This document shows, in pieces, positions 34,366 through 45,300 of a stretch of DNA of 64,000 nt (the stretch's first letter is position 1; each line of letters starts with the position of its first letter). Origin of the DNA: Coenobita brevimanus (taxonomy: Eukaryota > Arthropoda > Malacostraca > Decapoda > Coenobitidae); NCBI GenBank assembly GCA_032717465.1, contig CM064732.1:30412138-30476137 (forward strand), read 5' to 3'. The notes beneath the pieces were generated by a model. That model had not been told where the DNA came from, made no database searches, and saw nothing but the letters and a program-made list of their open reading frames with translations. Made by a program: the position numbers and the translations under genes.

Positions 34366-34700
34366 AGTTTTGATTTCATTTGGATGAAACTTGGTGGATG
34401 AGTTGAGAGTACCCAAGAGCGTGACTTATTCCTCTTGGGAGATACAGGTCAAAGGTCAAATCGTATGGCAAGGTCAACCTAAAACACCTTTTCTCTGATC
34501 GAAACTTTATAGAAGGTTCGGGTTAAAAGAATAAATCAAAAATTGATTTTGAGAACATGCAGTCAAAAGTCAAGATCACAGGGAAAACTCAAACTTCATG
34601 GTCACTGGATAAAGGGAACTAAAGCACTTCCGATTTGATGTGATCCAAAGTCGTCGGACGGGTTAAGGGTTAAGCAAAAATGACGTAGTTCGATTCTGTA
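34366..34700. repeat. Degenerate tandem repeat, right part
   Basis: Contains GGATGAAACTTGGTGGATGA, AGGTCAAAGGTCAAAT and AGTCAAAAGTCAAGATCACA, the same phrases as in 32869-33386. It is the continuation of that repeat on the other side of the TIR element. Confidence 0.6.
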
Positions 34701-35652
34701 AACGCTCCTACTTGTTCCTGATACAAGAAGAAATTGTTAAGCTTGGGAAAGATGGCTCAAATTAAGATACAGCCTTCAGTAGCTTCTGCACTAGGACAGG
34801 TTTCCCCTAAGTTCAGTAAAGTATTAAAAGGTGTTACCATACTGAAGGCGTTAACAGAAAGATTTGCTCTAATTACTGAAGTTTGGGATTACGATACCAA
34901 AGAGCAGAGAGAGAGAGAGAGAAGAAGAATGAGAATTTTAGGGGGTTGAGCAATGAGAAATGAAGAAGCTGGATGAAGAGAAATGCTGATAACACGAGGG
35001 AAAGGAGACGGTGCGGTGAGTTGAGGGCGAGACGGAGAGAAGGAGAATATGAATGAGAAGAAGGAGAAAGGAAAGAGTCTGTACACTGACTGAAATTTAT
35101 ACCTGTTGACATTAGGGGGGATAGAAAACATTGATAATATTACAAAAAAAATGAGTGCGGTAACTTGACGGATGGACGGACGAAAAGAGAGAAAAACGAA
35201 GTAAGAAGAGAAAGCAAGATTGAAATATGCTGGATAGCTGAAAAAAAAAAAAAAAAAAAATGGAGAAATAAGGGTGCAGGGGAGCGTGGGCGGGGCGCGT
35301 GGTGCATGGCGTGGGGGACGGGACTGTTGGTGGTGGGGAGGTGAGGGAGAGGCGAGGAATTGGCGGTGTCGGTGAGCTATCAGGTGAAGTGTGAGGCGGC
35401 GTGGCGGGGGGGTGAGGTGGAGGCGGTGGGGGAAGGGGAGGGAGAGAGAGATGGCGAGGGGGAGATGTGGCAGTCATAGGAGGTAGAGGGAAGCGGTGCG
35501 GGGGGGGTAATGGAAATAAATCATGGCACTGATTGGGGTTAAGTCTGCTGGAAATTGCGGAATCGTTGCAAATAGTACCTGTAACAATGTAATGCTATCA
35601 GGGGAAGTAGGCTGATAATCTACCCTCAAATGTGCTAGACTACTGTGGCCTA

Positions 35653-35655
<3 letters not shown>
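34700..35655. other. No gene recognised; G-rich block
   Basis: Contains a short (GA)n at about 34906-34922, an A20 run near 35241-35260 and a G-rich block (35275-35510) with many GGGG runs that could form quadruplexes on the plus strand. Open frames here are compositional. Confidence 0.55.

Positions 35656-35687
<32 letters not shown>
35656..35687. repeat. (TTA)n microsatellite
   Basis: About ten TTA units. A second TTA tract (38014-38055) borders the far side of the GC-rich region that follows. Confidence 0.95.
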
Positions 35688-35688
<1 letters not shown>

Positions 35689-35689
35689 G

Positions 35690-36545
35690 TAATGCTAGGT
35701 GAAAAAGGCCCGACTTCTCGGTCCTAGAACACCTAACGTGTAGCGGGGTCCTCTTTCGAGACCGGGGCTTAGTGCAATAAAGAGAGGTAGGACACAAAAA
35801 CTTCAAGCAATAACCTTTATACGTATATTACCACAGTCAGACACAGGACAAAACAGCAGATATTACAACACAGTATGTGGTAGAGAAATAAAACCTTAAC
35901 TAGGATATTAGTATCTCGCAGGATACTGGCTTAACAGATAATGATGCCAACACGGTAATTCTAGTGCACAGGTGTACAGGGAACATAGGTGCGCGTGGGA
36001 GCGCGGGGAGTGAGTCTCACACGTGGGGGGCCAGGGGAGTGACTCGCGGCGGGTCAGAACAGAGTTATAGTAATATTGGGAAAGAGTAAGTATTATTAAT
36101 TCAAACTTAGTATTATCTGGTAGCGAAGGGGTTTTGACAACTGATTCTATTCTTCGTTTACGTTCACACAAGCGGCTGGGAGGAGATTCTAAAAGAGAGA
36201 GTGGAGGACACTGGGAATTCACTGTGTTTACGGTAATACAAGCGGAAGAATATTATTAACACTTTTCTCTACTGTTTCCTGTAACAAAGGACATTGATGT
36301 ATTTTACTATAGGGGATTTCTCGGGGTAGTAGTCTTACTGGTTTTCTGCAAGGGTGTCACTCGTGAGTCTGATTCACCAGACTTAGTTTCTGCACTCGTC
36401 CTTACTTAAACGCCCGTGATTTCACTCGTCCCGATATTCAACATACATTAAGTCACTGTATCACTGTTACACTAATTCTGGGGCAACGTCACACTTAGCA
36501 TAAGTCATTTAACTAATTCTGGGGCAACACCACACTTAACATAAT
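35690..36545. other. Unidentified block left of the GC-rich minisatellite
   Basis: No gene recognised. A 38-40 base direct repeat (CTAATTCTGGGGCAAC followed by CACACTTA) occurs at about 36473 and 36512. AATAAA occurs near 35776. With the minisatellite region and the bordering TTA tracts it could be part of one larger unknown element (35690-38010). Confidence 0.35.
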
Positions 36546-37098
36546 TCACTCATATAGTGGGGGCGGCGGGGAGACACGCCGGCGACAACTCTGCCGGAAT
36601 AGGGGCACCGCCAAGGGAGGGCATGCCGAGAGGGCACAGGATGACTCGCAGGGGCGTCCTCTCTCGTCCAGGGCTGCAGGTGGCGAAGGGGCCTGTAGTC
36701 TCCGGGCTAGGTTCAGGAGTGTGGCCCTCAGGACTGGGACCAAACAGGTCCAGGAATCTCTGGCTCAGGTCTCGGCCGGAGGTGGAGGTCTTACGCCGTC
36801 TTGGGGGCGGGGAGAGATCACGCCCGGGCATCCTGGGGAGGGTCTGGAGTGACTGAGGGCTGCAGTCCCCAGAGTCAAGGTGCGCCATCAGGGAGGGGCT
36901 GCGGCACCGACCTGAACTAGGGTCCGTCAGGTGGGTCTTCTCCAGGGCCAGGCATATGGAGCAGAGGCCAGGGGAAGCCGTAGGGCCTCACTGGGGTTCT
37001 CCGATGCTGGAGGTCTGGGCTCTCGTCTCACGCTGGGGCGATGACACTGCCGACACCTCTCTCTGGCCGTGGGGCCCGGCTATCGGTCGTGGCTACCC
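36546..37098. other. GC-rich block, no gene recognised
   Basis: Open frames exist on both strands (36550-36888 minus, 36557-36856 plus) because the composition is GC-rich. None shows a domain I recognise. Confidence 0.4.
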
Positions 37099-37099
37099 A

Positions 37100-37780
37100 A
37101 AGGCGCAACTATGAGGCGCCAAGGCCTGGCTACTGGCCGTGGCCTGAGTGGGGGAATCAGCACGCCTCTGGACACCTTCGGAGCGGCAACCCCGTCTGAT
37201 GAAGGTGGGAGCAGCCACAAGCCGTCTCCTGCAGGAGGAAGGGGGAGCAGCTACAGGCTGACTGCGGGCAGCACCTTCAGAGCGGCAACCGGCCATCTGA
37301 CGAAGGCGGGAGCGGCCACAGGCCATCTCCTTCTGCCGGAGGGAGGAGCGGCTACAGGCCGACTCGGGGGCAGCACTTTCGGAGCGGCATCCGGCCGTCT
37401 GACGAAGGTGGGAGTGACCACAGGCCGTCTCCTTCTGCCGGAGGGAGGAGCAGCTACAGGCCGACTCCTGCAGGAGGGGGTATAGGGCGGCCACAGGCCG
37501 ACTCCTGCAGGAGGGGGTATAGGGCGGGCACAGGCCGACTCCCGCAGGAGGGGGTATAGGGCGGCCACAGGCCGTCCCTGGAAGGACACCTTCTGACGAA
37601 GGCGGGAGCAGCAACCGGCTGTCTCCTGATTACCCTAGGGTTGGTGAGACACCGATTCCCTTACGAGGGGCAGGCGGCAACCAGCCGTCCCAAAGAGGAA
37701 GACACCTTCGGAGAGGCTACAGGCACACTCCTGTTGAAGGCAGGAGCGGTTACAGGCACACTCCTGAGGGGCACTGTTTG
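37100..37780. repeat. GC-rich minisatellite region
   Basis: A perfect-phase 37-bp tandem repeat starts at 37461, 37498 and 37535 (unit begins CCGACTCCTGCAGGAGGGGG). Around it are looser units sharing GGAGCGGCTACAGGCCGACT and ATCTCCTTCTGCCGGAGG. The plus-strand frame at 37069-37485 and minus-strand frames (37093-37614, 37251-37589) encode repetitive GAATGRL- or RPVAA-type peptides and are most likely products of the repeat. Confidence 0.75.
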
Positions 37781-38013
37781 GAGCTGGATAGGCAGCTCCA
37801 CCCCGATCTGATCTGGCGGTCCCACTCCCCGAAGGTAGTGTCATCTTCCCGCTAGGGCGACGGTGCGACGGCTGGGTGCTATAAGGGTGCATGGCCCGGG
37901 CTGACTTATGCCGTTGTCGCACAGCATCCCGTGGTTCGGCTGTGACTACTCCGTGGGGTGTGGGTGGGGTTGTCAGTGAGTTTCTGGGGACACTATGCTG
38001 TACATCACGCATT

Positions 38014-38023
38014 TCAATTATTA

Positions 38024-38055
<32 letters not shown>
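38014..38055. repeat. (TTA)n microsatellite
   Basis: About a dozen TTA units with one TTG, running into the tail of the SINE that follows. Confidence 0.95.
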
Positions 38056-38058
<3 letters not shown>

Positions 38059-38305
38059 CCTACCTATTGCCAAACGCCATAACCCCGTAAGGGGTGGCCA
38101 TTTGACTTTGAGTTATTTGTTTTAGGGCGAGGTGCACTAACCCTCCCCCAACCCACTTGTTGACACGTAGGAAGCACGTTTGGTTTGGTTATATGGTTAC
38201 CACCCAGCATTGTAAATGGTTTCTTGGCTTACAGGAAACCATTTGGCTTGTCACTCACTGTAATGTCACCTGTAAAGGAAAGAAAAGCAATAAGAAGTGA
38301 CAAAG
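38056..38305 (-). repeat. SINE with RTE-like 3' terminus (copy 1)
   Basis: On the minus strand the 3' end reads GGCCACCCCTTACGGGGTTA then GGCGTTTGGCAATAGGTAGG, the terminus of the RTE-like LINEs in this window. Its body (ACGTGTCAACAAGTGGGTTG) and its upstream part (CCAAATGGTTTCCTGTAAGC) match the second copy at 53637-54009. No ORF. The origin of the head is not clear; I see no credible tRNA boxes. Confidence 0.75.
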
Positions 38306-38309
38306 GAGA

Positions 38310-39040
38310 TTGTTGTTGTTGTTGTTGTTAGATTCTTCCACCTGACATAGAGTGGAAGCGGGTCTATGGTGTGAGGCCCGCCAGTGAAAAGCGGATGATC
38401 AGGTGTAGCTGTAGCTAGGCGAGGTGGAGTTGGAGTATGAAGAATGGGAGTTGAGGCAGCTGGAGATGAGGTCGATGAAGCCTGACTTGGTGAGTTGTTG
38501 CACGAGTTTTTCGCCGAGTTCTGTGGGGCTCATGTAGTCAAGCATGCGATCAACGTCGGCAGGACTGCAGACAGGGTGAGGAGACATTGGGTGGTCCGTC
38601 TCCATGTCGTCAGGTGGAGGAGGCCTGGTTTTCTTCCCCTTCTTATTTTTCCTCTTCTTCCTCTGTGGCTCGCCGTCAGCAGCAGGTGGTGGAGTCGAGG
38701 GCGGGAGGTCCTCTTCTTCCTGGTCGGTGGAAGGGATGGGAGAAGGAGCCCTTTCCTCAGCTACTGACGGCGAGAGGCGGGAATCTTCGGGAGCTGGCTG
38801 GGCAGGCTCGGTGGACGGTGCAGTGGCGGTGAAGGCAGTGGCAGCAGTTGCCCTGTTTAGGGGGGCGTCAAGCTGGAGCCTGATCTGCGATGTTGTGCGG
38901 GGTCTAGGAGGCTGCAGCTTGGGGGTGCGACGCTCCTGACGAGGGGCAGCATGAGAATCGTGGGCAAAACACTGCAGGATGGCAATGCGCAGAAGCTCGT
39001 TCTTCTCAAATATCTGTCCTCTCCACCTGCTCCGGCCTTC
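38310..39040 (-). mobile_element. Non-LTR-like 3' end with gag-like ORF
   Basis: The minus-strand frame that ends at 38399 encodes KNELLRIAILQCFAHD, then a Pro/Thr/Ala-rich stretch, a basic patch (QRKKRKNKKGKKTR) and an end with SPTELGEKLVQQLTKSGF. About 85 bases after the stop comes a hairpin (CTTCCAC paired with GTGGAAG), GAATCT and (AAC)n. Order and composition suggest the C-terminal part of a LINE ORF1 or an ORF1-only element. I do not recognise the family. Its frame formally extends to 39181, but from about 39040 it overlaps the cold shock region on the other strand. Confidence 0.4.
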
Positions 39041-39436
39041 GACCCGTCGAGGGGGGCTAGCACAGCAGGTTCCCAGCCACCACAGGCCCACACCACCTCT
39101 GGCACCGTGAAATGGTACAACGCTAGGGCAGGGTACGGATTCATTTGGCGCCAGGACACTGGTGCCGATGTATTCATGCACCGCCTGAGGATTGATGTCA
39201 CCGATTCACGGGGCCGGAAACGCCCGTTACGCGAGGGAGAGGCTGTTGTGTTCGATCTCCTACAGGCATCGAAGGGTCCCGAGGTTATTAACGTTACCGA
39301 ACCGGGAGGTGCAGTTGTGCAGGGCTCTGCTCATGCATGGCGGCGCCCCTCAGCTCGGAATCGTCAGCCCAGGGATCCTCGGTGCACTGGGGACAGAGGA
39401 GATGGGAGAAATAGTTATCATTATTATTTTTATTAA
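38951..39436 (+). CDS. Cold shock domain (Y-box type) ORF, intronless
   Basis: The 161-codon frame contains a cold shock domain at 39101-39334: GTVKWYN, RAGYGFIWRQDTGADVFMH with RNP1 (GYGFI) and RNP2 (VFMH), GEAVVFDLL, KGPEVINVTEPGG and VVQGSAHAWRR. The domain length and the ending VTxPGG-x-VQGS are those of eukaryotic Y-box proteins, which bind single-stranded DNA and mRNA, rather than bacterial Csp proteins. A short basic, Pro/Arg-rich tail follows before the stop. The ATG at 38951 is formal; the first 50 residues overlap a retroelement-like ORF on the other strand, so the true start may be nearer 39030. Lack of introns and the retroelement neighbour suggest a retrocopy or a domain captured by an element. 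Whether it is expressed is unknown. Confidence 0.65.
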   Translation: MRIVGKTLQDGNAQKLVLLKYLSSPPAPAFDPSRGASTAGSQPPQAHTTSGTVKWYNARAGYGFIWRQDTGADVFMHRLRIDVTDSRGRKRPLREGEAVVFDLLQASKGPEVINVTEPGGAVVQGSAHAWRRPSARNRQPRDPRCTGDRGDGRNSYHYYFY

Positions 39437-39439
39437 TCT

Positions 39440-39758
39440 TATTGTTTATGGTTGTGAGTGCCCCATATGTGATGTTATGGGGTAGAATTCTCATCAGTTA
39501 AGCAGGCTTCGAAGCACCGTGGTATAGGCAATTTGTTTTAATTTGACACACAAGGGCCATACACGTGTTTAATATTATACTGTGTTTGCACGAGGCGTAG
39601 TTGTTATGTAGGTATGAGTCTCCCTGGTTACTGGCCAAAGCAACCCTTCAGTCAGACTACACTTGGCTATCAACTGAGCTAAATAGGGTTAGGGATCTTT
39701 ATCAGGGTAGAACAAGTGAACTATATATTCTTGTGTCTGGAAATGTTAATAGCTATCT

Positions 39759-39813
<55 letters not shown>

Positions 39814-40126
39814 TAAATACAGTATATGGAGTAGTAAGCGGTAATATGTTAAATAAATTAAATGAAAGATGACATCTGGGTCCAGAGGGTGAGAGGTGTG
39901 AACGTTGAGGGTAGAGTTGCTAAAGACAGACCAAGAAAGACCTGAAGTGAAGGCATAGTGTGACCTCAGGGATAAGGAACAGAACAGAGAGGTTGCTAAA
40001 GACTGAGAAATGTGGAAAGCTGCCATTAGGTGACCAAGGCCAATGCATGGAAGAGTGTTGGAGCCCTTATAGGTGAACAAGTGAATGAAGAGGTGTCAGA
40101 CAGGTGTAGAGGACAATGTATTGGAG
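39440..40126. other. No gene recognised
   Basis: Contains a (GT)n microsatellite at about 39764-39808. The rest is unique-looking with short frames only. Confidence 0.55.
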
Positions 40127-40127
40127 A

Positions 40128-40161
<34 letters not shown>

Positions 40162-40168
40162 GGTGGTA
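40127..40168. repeat. (GAT)n(GGT)n microsatellite
   Basis: About seven GAT units followed by about seven GGT units. Confidence 0.95.
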
Positions 40169-40199
40169 ATGAATCACAATGTACATTATTCTACAGCTT

Positions 40200-40570
40200 C
40201 TTTCACAGGTTGACGAGATTGTAGGCGAGAGGTTCCATTGCAGTCAAAAGTTTGCCGATGCTTCCCTGCCAGCTGTGGTGATGGAAACTGTCACATGATG
40301 GTTTATTTGAATGCAGAATTGAGCACATAGCAGCAGACGTAGAAAGGGAAGGATGCTGTCTGTGTTTTGGGGAGAAGTGAGAAATTCGGATGGCAGGACA
40401 CAATGATGGTAGAGGATTGTCAGCTAATTTTTCTTCATGGCTGTTCCTGCTTCCCCTCAGCCATCAGTAGGATTACCTTCCTTGCTGTCCATCTCGTGAT
40501 TGGCCTGGGAATTGAACCCACACCGCCACCAGTATCCCATGAAGAGAGGTGCTGCCGTAGAGAATAAAAC
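40200..40570 (-). repeat. tRNA-derived SINE (candidate)
   Basis: The minus strand has a box B-like GTGGGTTCAATTCCCAGGCC near 40503-40522 and a tRNA-like 5' part (GGCAGCACCTC) near 40545-40560. Box A is degenerate. The extent toward the left is a guess. Confidence 0.4.
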
Positions 40571-40941
40571 CATCTAGCAAGAAGTGAAGGATGGAGACCA
40601 GACTGAAGTATCCGTCTACCGTCAGTTTTTACCAATTCTAGCGCATATATATACATTTCCTACATAAAAATAACAGTTAAAATGGGTTAGCAAAGTGTCT
40701 GGCATATTAAACAGAAGAAACATTAAAACATCGTGCGGTTAGCGCTCATGCAGGACATTTTCGCCTAATCTAGCAACTGTCGCGGCATTGAAACGCCTGA
40801 ACAGGGTTGTGCCAAGACTGCCAGTCCAGATTTTTTATAGTAAGATGATTAACCCTCAGGAATTCCTGACAACTGAACGTCGCCGTTGGACCGTCTGATC
40901 TCTTGATTTTTATAGTACGGTCCATGGCTTATAAGAGTATT
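40571..40941. other. No gene recognised
   Basis: Unique-looking sequence up to the start of the 66-bp array. The sequence just before the array (GGCTTATAAGAGTATT) may be a decayed unit. Confidence 0.5.
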
Positions 40942-41286
40942 ACAAACTAAACAGGGCATTGTTGGGTCTTTGCCTGCACTGCTATTCGCACCATATATAA
41001 AAGCATTACAAACTAAACAGGGCAATGTTGGGTATTTGCCTGCATTGCTGCTCACACAATATATAAAAGCATTACAAACTAAACAGGGCAATGTTGGACT
41101 CTGCCTGCATTGCTGCTCACACCATATATAAAAGCATTACAAACTAAACAGGGCAATGTTGGGTCTCTGCCTGCATTGCTGCTTACACCATATATAAAAG
41201 CATTACAAACTAAACAGGGCAATGCTAGGTCTTTGCCTGCATTGCTACTCACACCATATATAAAAGCATTACAAACTAAACAGGGC
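40942..41286. repeat. 66-bp tandem repeat array, left part
   Basis: Units begin (ACAAACTAAACAGGGC) at 40942, 41008, 41074, 41139, 41205 and 41271, giving a period of 66 (once 65). The last unit is cut after 16 bases where the I-like element begins. The array continues at 50055. As 66 is divisible by three, frames stay open and give an artificial 22-residue repeat (TPYIKALQTKQGN). Confidence 0.95.
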
Positions 41287-41757
41287 AGGCATCCTTCTCG
41301 TCAGTTCCGGCCCAGCAGTTGTAACAGCCACACCTCTGCCCCAGGCACCGAGATAGTGAACTCTGGTTCACGTCTCCCTAGACTTTTTTCCTGCTGCTGG
41401 CTCGACACTCTTCCGAGCGACTTTTCAGACTCTTGCTGAGTCTTCCACGTTCCTTTCTCCGGCTGTGTCGGCTGGCTTTCCGGTCTGCCACTTAAGAGTC
41501 CCTGCCGTAGTACGAAGCTGAACCCTGAAGGGGTGTCGTTAGGTCACTTTCATGAGGGGGGGGGGTCGTAGAGGCATGGTTATAGAAGGCGGCAAGGGTA
41601 GACGCTGTTACGGCTAGGATAGGCAAGCCTCTCAGGGGACAGTGACGGGGTATTCTTCGACGCCCTGTAGAGGACGGGGAGTTAGGCCCCTGTCACTGTA
41701 GGGAACCACCGGATTGCTTGCTGATTATTGTTGTTTATTTACGTCATTTATTGTCTC

Positions 41758-41760
<3 letters not shown>

Positions 41761-41815
<55 letters not shown>

Positions 41816-41937
41816 GTACATATACGTATGTTCATGTGTGCATTTTTTATGTACATGTGTATTTGTGTGTATGTACAGGTATGCGTACATATGTAAGTTA
41901 TCGAGGGGTTAATAAATAAATAAATTACACGTATACC

Positions 41938-42008
<71 letters not shown>

Positions 42009-42048
42009 ATTTATCGAGGGGTTAATAAATAAATAAATTACACGTATA

Positions 42049-42101
<53 letters not shown>
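41761..42101. repeat. (AT)n tracts with a duplicated 42-bp spacer
   Basis: AT tracts at about 41761-41810, 41939-42005 and 42051-42101. The spacer TTATCGAGGGGTTAATAAAT continuing to ACACGTATACC occurs twice, at about 41898-41938 and 42010-42050, so spacer plus AT tract was tandemly duplicated. Confidence 0.9.
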
Positions 42102-42106
<5 letters not shown>

Positions 42107-42109
42107 CAA

Positions 42110-43680
42110 CAAAGAAAGAAAAACAAATAAATAAATAAAAAATTCATACACCAGATTACTGGTGTCCTTTGTTCATAAAGTATGTGTAACAGGTAGACCT
42201 GGACAGCTGTAGGTTGAAGTTTGGAGGGAAACAACTCTACAGATGCGAGTTCCAGAGAGATGCAGTTTGGGGAATGAAAGAATTCTGATAGGCAGAAGTT
42301 CTGAAATATAGCTGAGTGACATTCCAGTCGGGCGCTACCAGATGCCCGTGTAGCACGAGGGAAGGCATGGAGAGGTGGAACCATGGATGCAACTTCGTCT
42401 GAGCATTTTCCATAAAAATATCTAAAATAATGCAAGGGAGGCAACATTCCTTCTTACTTGTGGGGGAGGTAGTTTATTTGTATTGGCAGGGTTGTTAATA
42501 ATTCTAACAGCTTTGTTCTGAATTTTGTCTAGTTTTAATGCATCCTCTCCACATCCATTCCACAGGGGTGAGCAATATTCAAGCTGAGAACGCACATGAT
42601 TCTTATAAACTATAGCTAACTGCTCGTCATTGAAAAAGTTACAGACTCTGTGCAATAATCCAAGTTTCTTTGAGGCAGTTTTAGCAAGTGATCTAACATA
42701 AGAGGTCCAGCTGAGGGCATTGTTAAGTGAGATGCCAAGAATTTCAATACTTTTGGAGATGGGAATATTAGTAGAAGGTAATGTACGAATCTGGCAATAT
42801 CTATCTGTTAATGAACTGTATATAATTAGTTTTACTAGCATTAAATGAGACAAGGTTGTTTTGTCCCCATTCACTGATCGTAGACAGGTCTTGATTTATG
42901 GAGATGGCTGTACTGAGTTGAGAGGTAGAGATATTAGACTTTGTAAATGGGTGTCTGAGTCTGAATGAACTTTGTAGTGTTGCGTCATCTGCATATGAGT
43001 GGATGGGGTTGTGGGTGACAGATAAGAGATCATTAATATGAACGAGGAACAAGGTTGGCACCAGAACTGATCCCTGCAGCACGCTGGCGTTAATTGAGCT
43101 GAAATTGGAATATACATCATCTACTTTTACTTTTATTTTCCTGTCACTGAGATATGAGGAAATCGAAGGAACAAAAGACGTTAGTCCATAGCAAGGGAGT
43201 TTGGACAGCAGGGAACGGTGCCATAGGCCTACTCTGTCGAAAGGTATAGAAATATCAAGGGCTATTCCATAAGTTTCTTCATGTAGGTCAACTGATTGAT
43301 GGATGGTATGAGTTAGGAGATTGAGTATGTCAATGCTGGATCTTTCGTGGCGAAAACCATATTGTCTATCACGAATTAAGTTGCTGGATTAAAGATGTTT
43401 AACAATGTGCTTATTGATTAAAGTTTCAAATACCTTACCAAGAGAAGATGTGACAGTTATTGGTCTGTAATCAGAGGGGTCAGACGAACTTCCTTTCTTC
43501 GGAATTGGGTGGATATTGGCTTCTTTCCTTGAATTTGGGAATGAAGAGGTAAGTATGCATAGTCTTGAATAATTTAGCTAGAACTGAGGCAAGTTCAAGG
43601 GAACGCTTTTTCAAATCAATTGGCAGAATTACGTCTGGGCCCGGAGTTTTGTTGGTAGTTAATTGCCTAGGTTGGATTTT
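42110..43680 (-). pseudogene. Jockey-like LINE fragment, nested
   Basis: Minus-strand blocks: GPDVILPIDLKK region (near 43600-43650), INDLLSVTHNPIHSYADDAT (42965-43060, catalytic YADD at about 42983-42994), SEWGQNNLVSFNASKTN, then LGLLHRVCNFF, RSQLEYCSPLWNGCG and VRRNVASLALF (42422-42874), and the C-terminus with RYFYGKCSDE (about 42400-42440). Related to, but clearly different from, the element at 25112-27901. It is 5'-truncated at an (AT)n tract (43697-43775) and its 3' side ends in (TTTA)n and (AT)n. Frameshifts separate the blocks. Confidence 0.8.
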
Positions 43681-43690
43681 ACATATCTTG

Positions 43691-43696
<6 letters not shown>

Positions 43697-43775
<79 letters not shown>
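43697..43775. repeat. (AT)n microsatellite
   Basis: About 79 bases of AT at the 5' limit of the Jockey-like fragment, followed by a G-run at 43792-43801. Confidence 0.97.
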
Positions 43776-43777
<2 letters not shown>

Positions 43778-43802
43778 TATATTTATTTTTTTGGGGGGGG
43801 GT

Positions 43803-45300
43803 TCACACCATGCTGGTGCCCCCGCCCTCACGGCCCTCAGGGTCATCCTCCAGCTCTCGCCCTCCACCTCCACCAAAAAGCGTGCAGGGAAACCCACCAC
43901 CACCTCCTCTCCCAAGCCACGCTCTTCCACCACTAAGCCAGGGTGCTCCGCTACTGCCACAGCCACCACACCTCGCTCCACCCCTCAGCACAGCTCCTCC
44001 ATCACTACATGCCCACCCGGTACCAAGAGGGAGAGGCACCACTCCTCCTCAAGTCTGACTCCACCTCTGGAGACCCCCTTTCTACCTCTGCCAGTCATGA
44101 CGCTGACACTAACACCTATCAGCTCCCTGCCAACACCACAACCGCTACCCCTGCCCCCCGCCCCTCCAGGTCTGCTTGCATACACGAGCAGATGGAGGCC
44201 ACTGAAGACGTTGCCACTGAGGTCTCCCCCAGCACCTCCACTGCCCAAGACCCTACGCCTCTCGCCCCTATGGACGAAGAAGGCTTCGCCCTCTTCTCCA
44301 AGAAAGGCAAGCGAGGGAAACTGGGAAACGCCTCTGCCCCTGCACCAAGCCACGAGGCTCCTCGTCAGTCCCCTCCCTTCCCCAGCCCATCAGTAACTGT
44401 GGCGCCTCGCCCTCCTCCTGCTTCCCAATTCCCAGCATTTCGTGTCCCTGTCCAGCAGGGTTACGAAACGAGCTACCATGTCGTAGCTGCCATCGAAGAG
44501 CAGCTGCATGGGGTCTGCTGTTCCAACGTGATGGGGAAGGATGGAAGCTCTGTCATCATGCTGCTGGAAGAGGAATCCTACCACCTCCTACACGCCGCTG
44601 CCCAGGATGAGGCCTCCTCTGTGAAGGTGATAGAGCTCACCCGAGGCCAATGAACCACCATGGCAGTGGTAACGGGCTTCCCACTCAGTTGGGACCTCAA
44701 CTTCCTCCTGCGACATGATCAGGTGGAGGCGGCTGTCTGTTGCGAAAAGGCACAGAGTCGGAAGGAGACCCGACAGGTAGTCGTAATCCTCCGCGGCCCT
44801 CTGATATCAGAGCTCAATCTGGGCAGCTGGGGCATTTTCTGCCTTCACCCCTTCTCACTAACAACCCCTACGGTGCTTTCAGTGCCACCACAAGGCCTCC
44901 TGTAAGCGTCCTGTCATGTGGCATGTGCAGCGGGAACAACGACACCAATGTCTGCTTCGCCAGGTTCAAGGCGGGGGAGACGATCGTTGCCCACTGCCCA
45001 AACTGCACCAGCAGGCATCATGCCTGGCAATTGAGGTGCCAGTCCAGAGTAGCTCTGGTAGAACAGGGCCACCGCCATCAAGTCAGCTGGGTTCAGGAGC
45101 AACAACGATACTCCGCCAACCCTGTTCCCCCAGGAACTTTCATCTTGGGAACTCAAAAAAAAAAAAAAAAAAAAAAAAAAACACGAGGCTCCACCCCCTC
45201 CCCCACCAGCACCGGAGGCCTTCCCATCTCTCTCTTTCTTCCCACCCCAGCCATAGCCACCTCCCCCCCCACCCCCAGACCATGGCTTAAACCCCTACAC
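43803..45300 (+). pseudogene. I-like LINE ORF1 (gag-like) with CCHC knuckles, broken
   Basis: Frame changes are needed, but the order is clear: a low-complexity Ser/Thr/Pro N-terminus (43803-44150), then DEEGFALFSKKGKRGKLG and FPAFRVPVQQGYETSYHVV (44270-44500, open from 43943 to 44653), GFPLSWDLNFLLRHDQVEAA and ETRQVVVILRGPLI (44660-44820), and Cys knuckles beginning CFQCHHKASCKRPVMCGMC (about 44878-44935) and continuing to HCPNCTSRHHAWQLRC (about 44990-45040). Such proteins coat LINE RNA. A 27-base adenine run (45155-45181) follows and encodes a Lys stretch. Frame breaks near 44100, 44655 and 44930 disable it. Confidence 0.8.
45155..45181. repeat. Poly-A run inside the I-like LINE
   Basis: Twenty-seven adenines between the zinc knuckles and the endonuclease. 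It could be slippery, a recent expansion, or an old junction. Confidence 0.95.

Noticed and set aside
40849..41439. A repeat protein with 22-residue units on either strand
   Set aside because: The 66-bp satellite is divisible by three, which keeps frames open. The array is cut by a LINE and one unit is 65 bp long.
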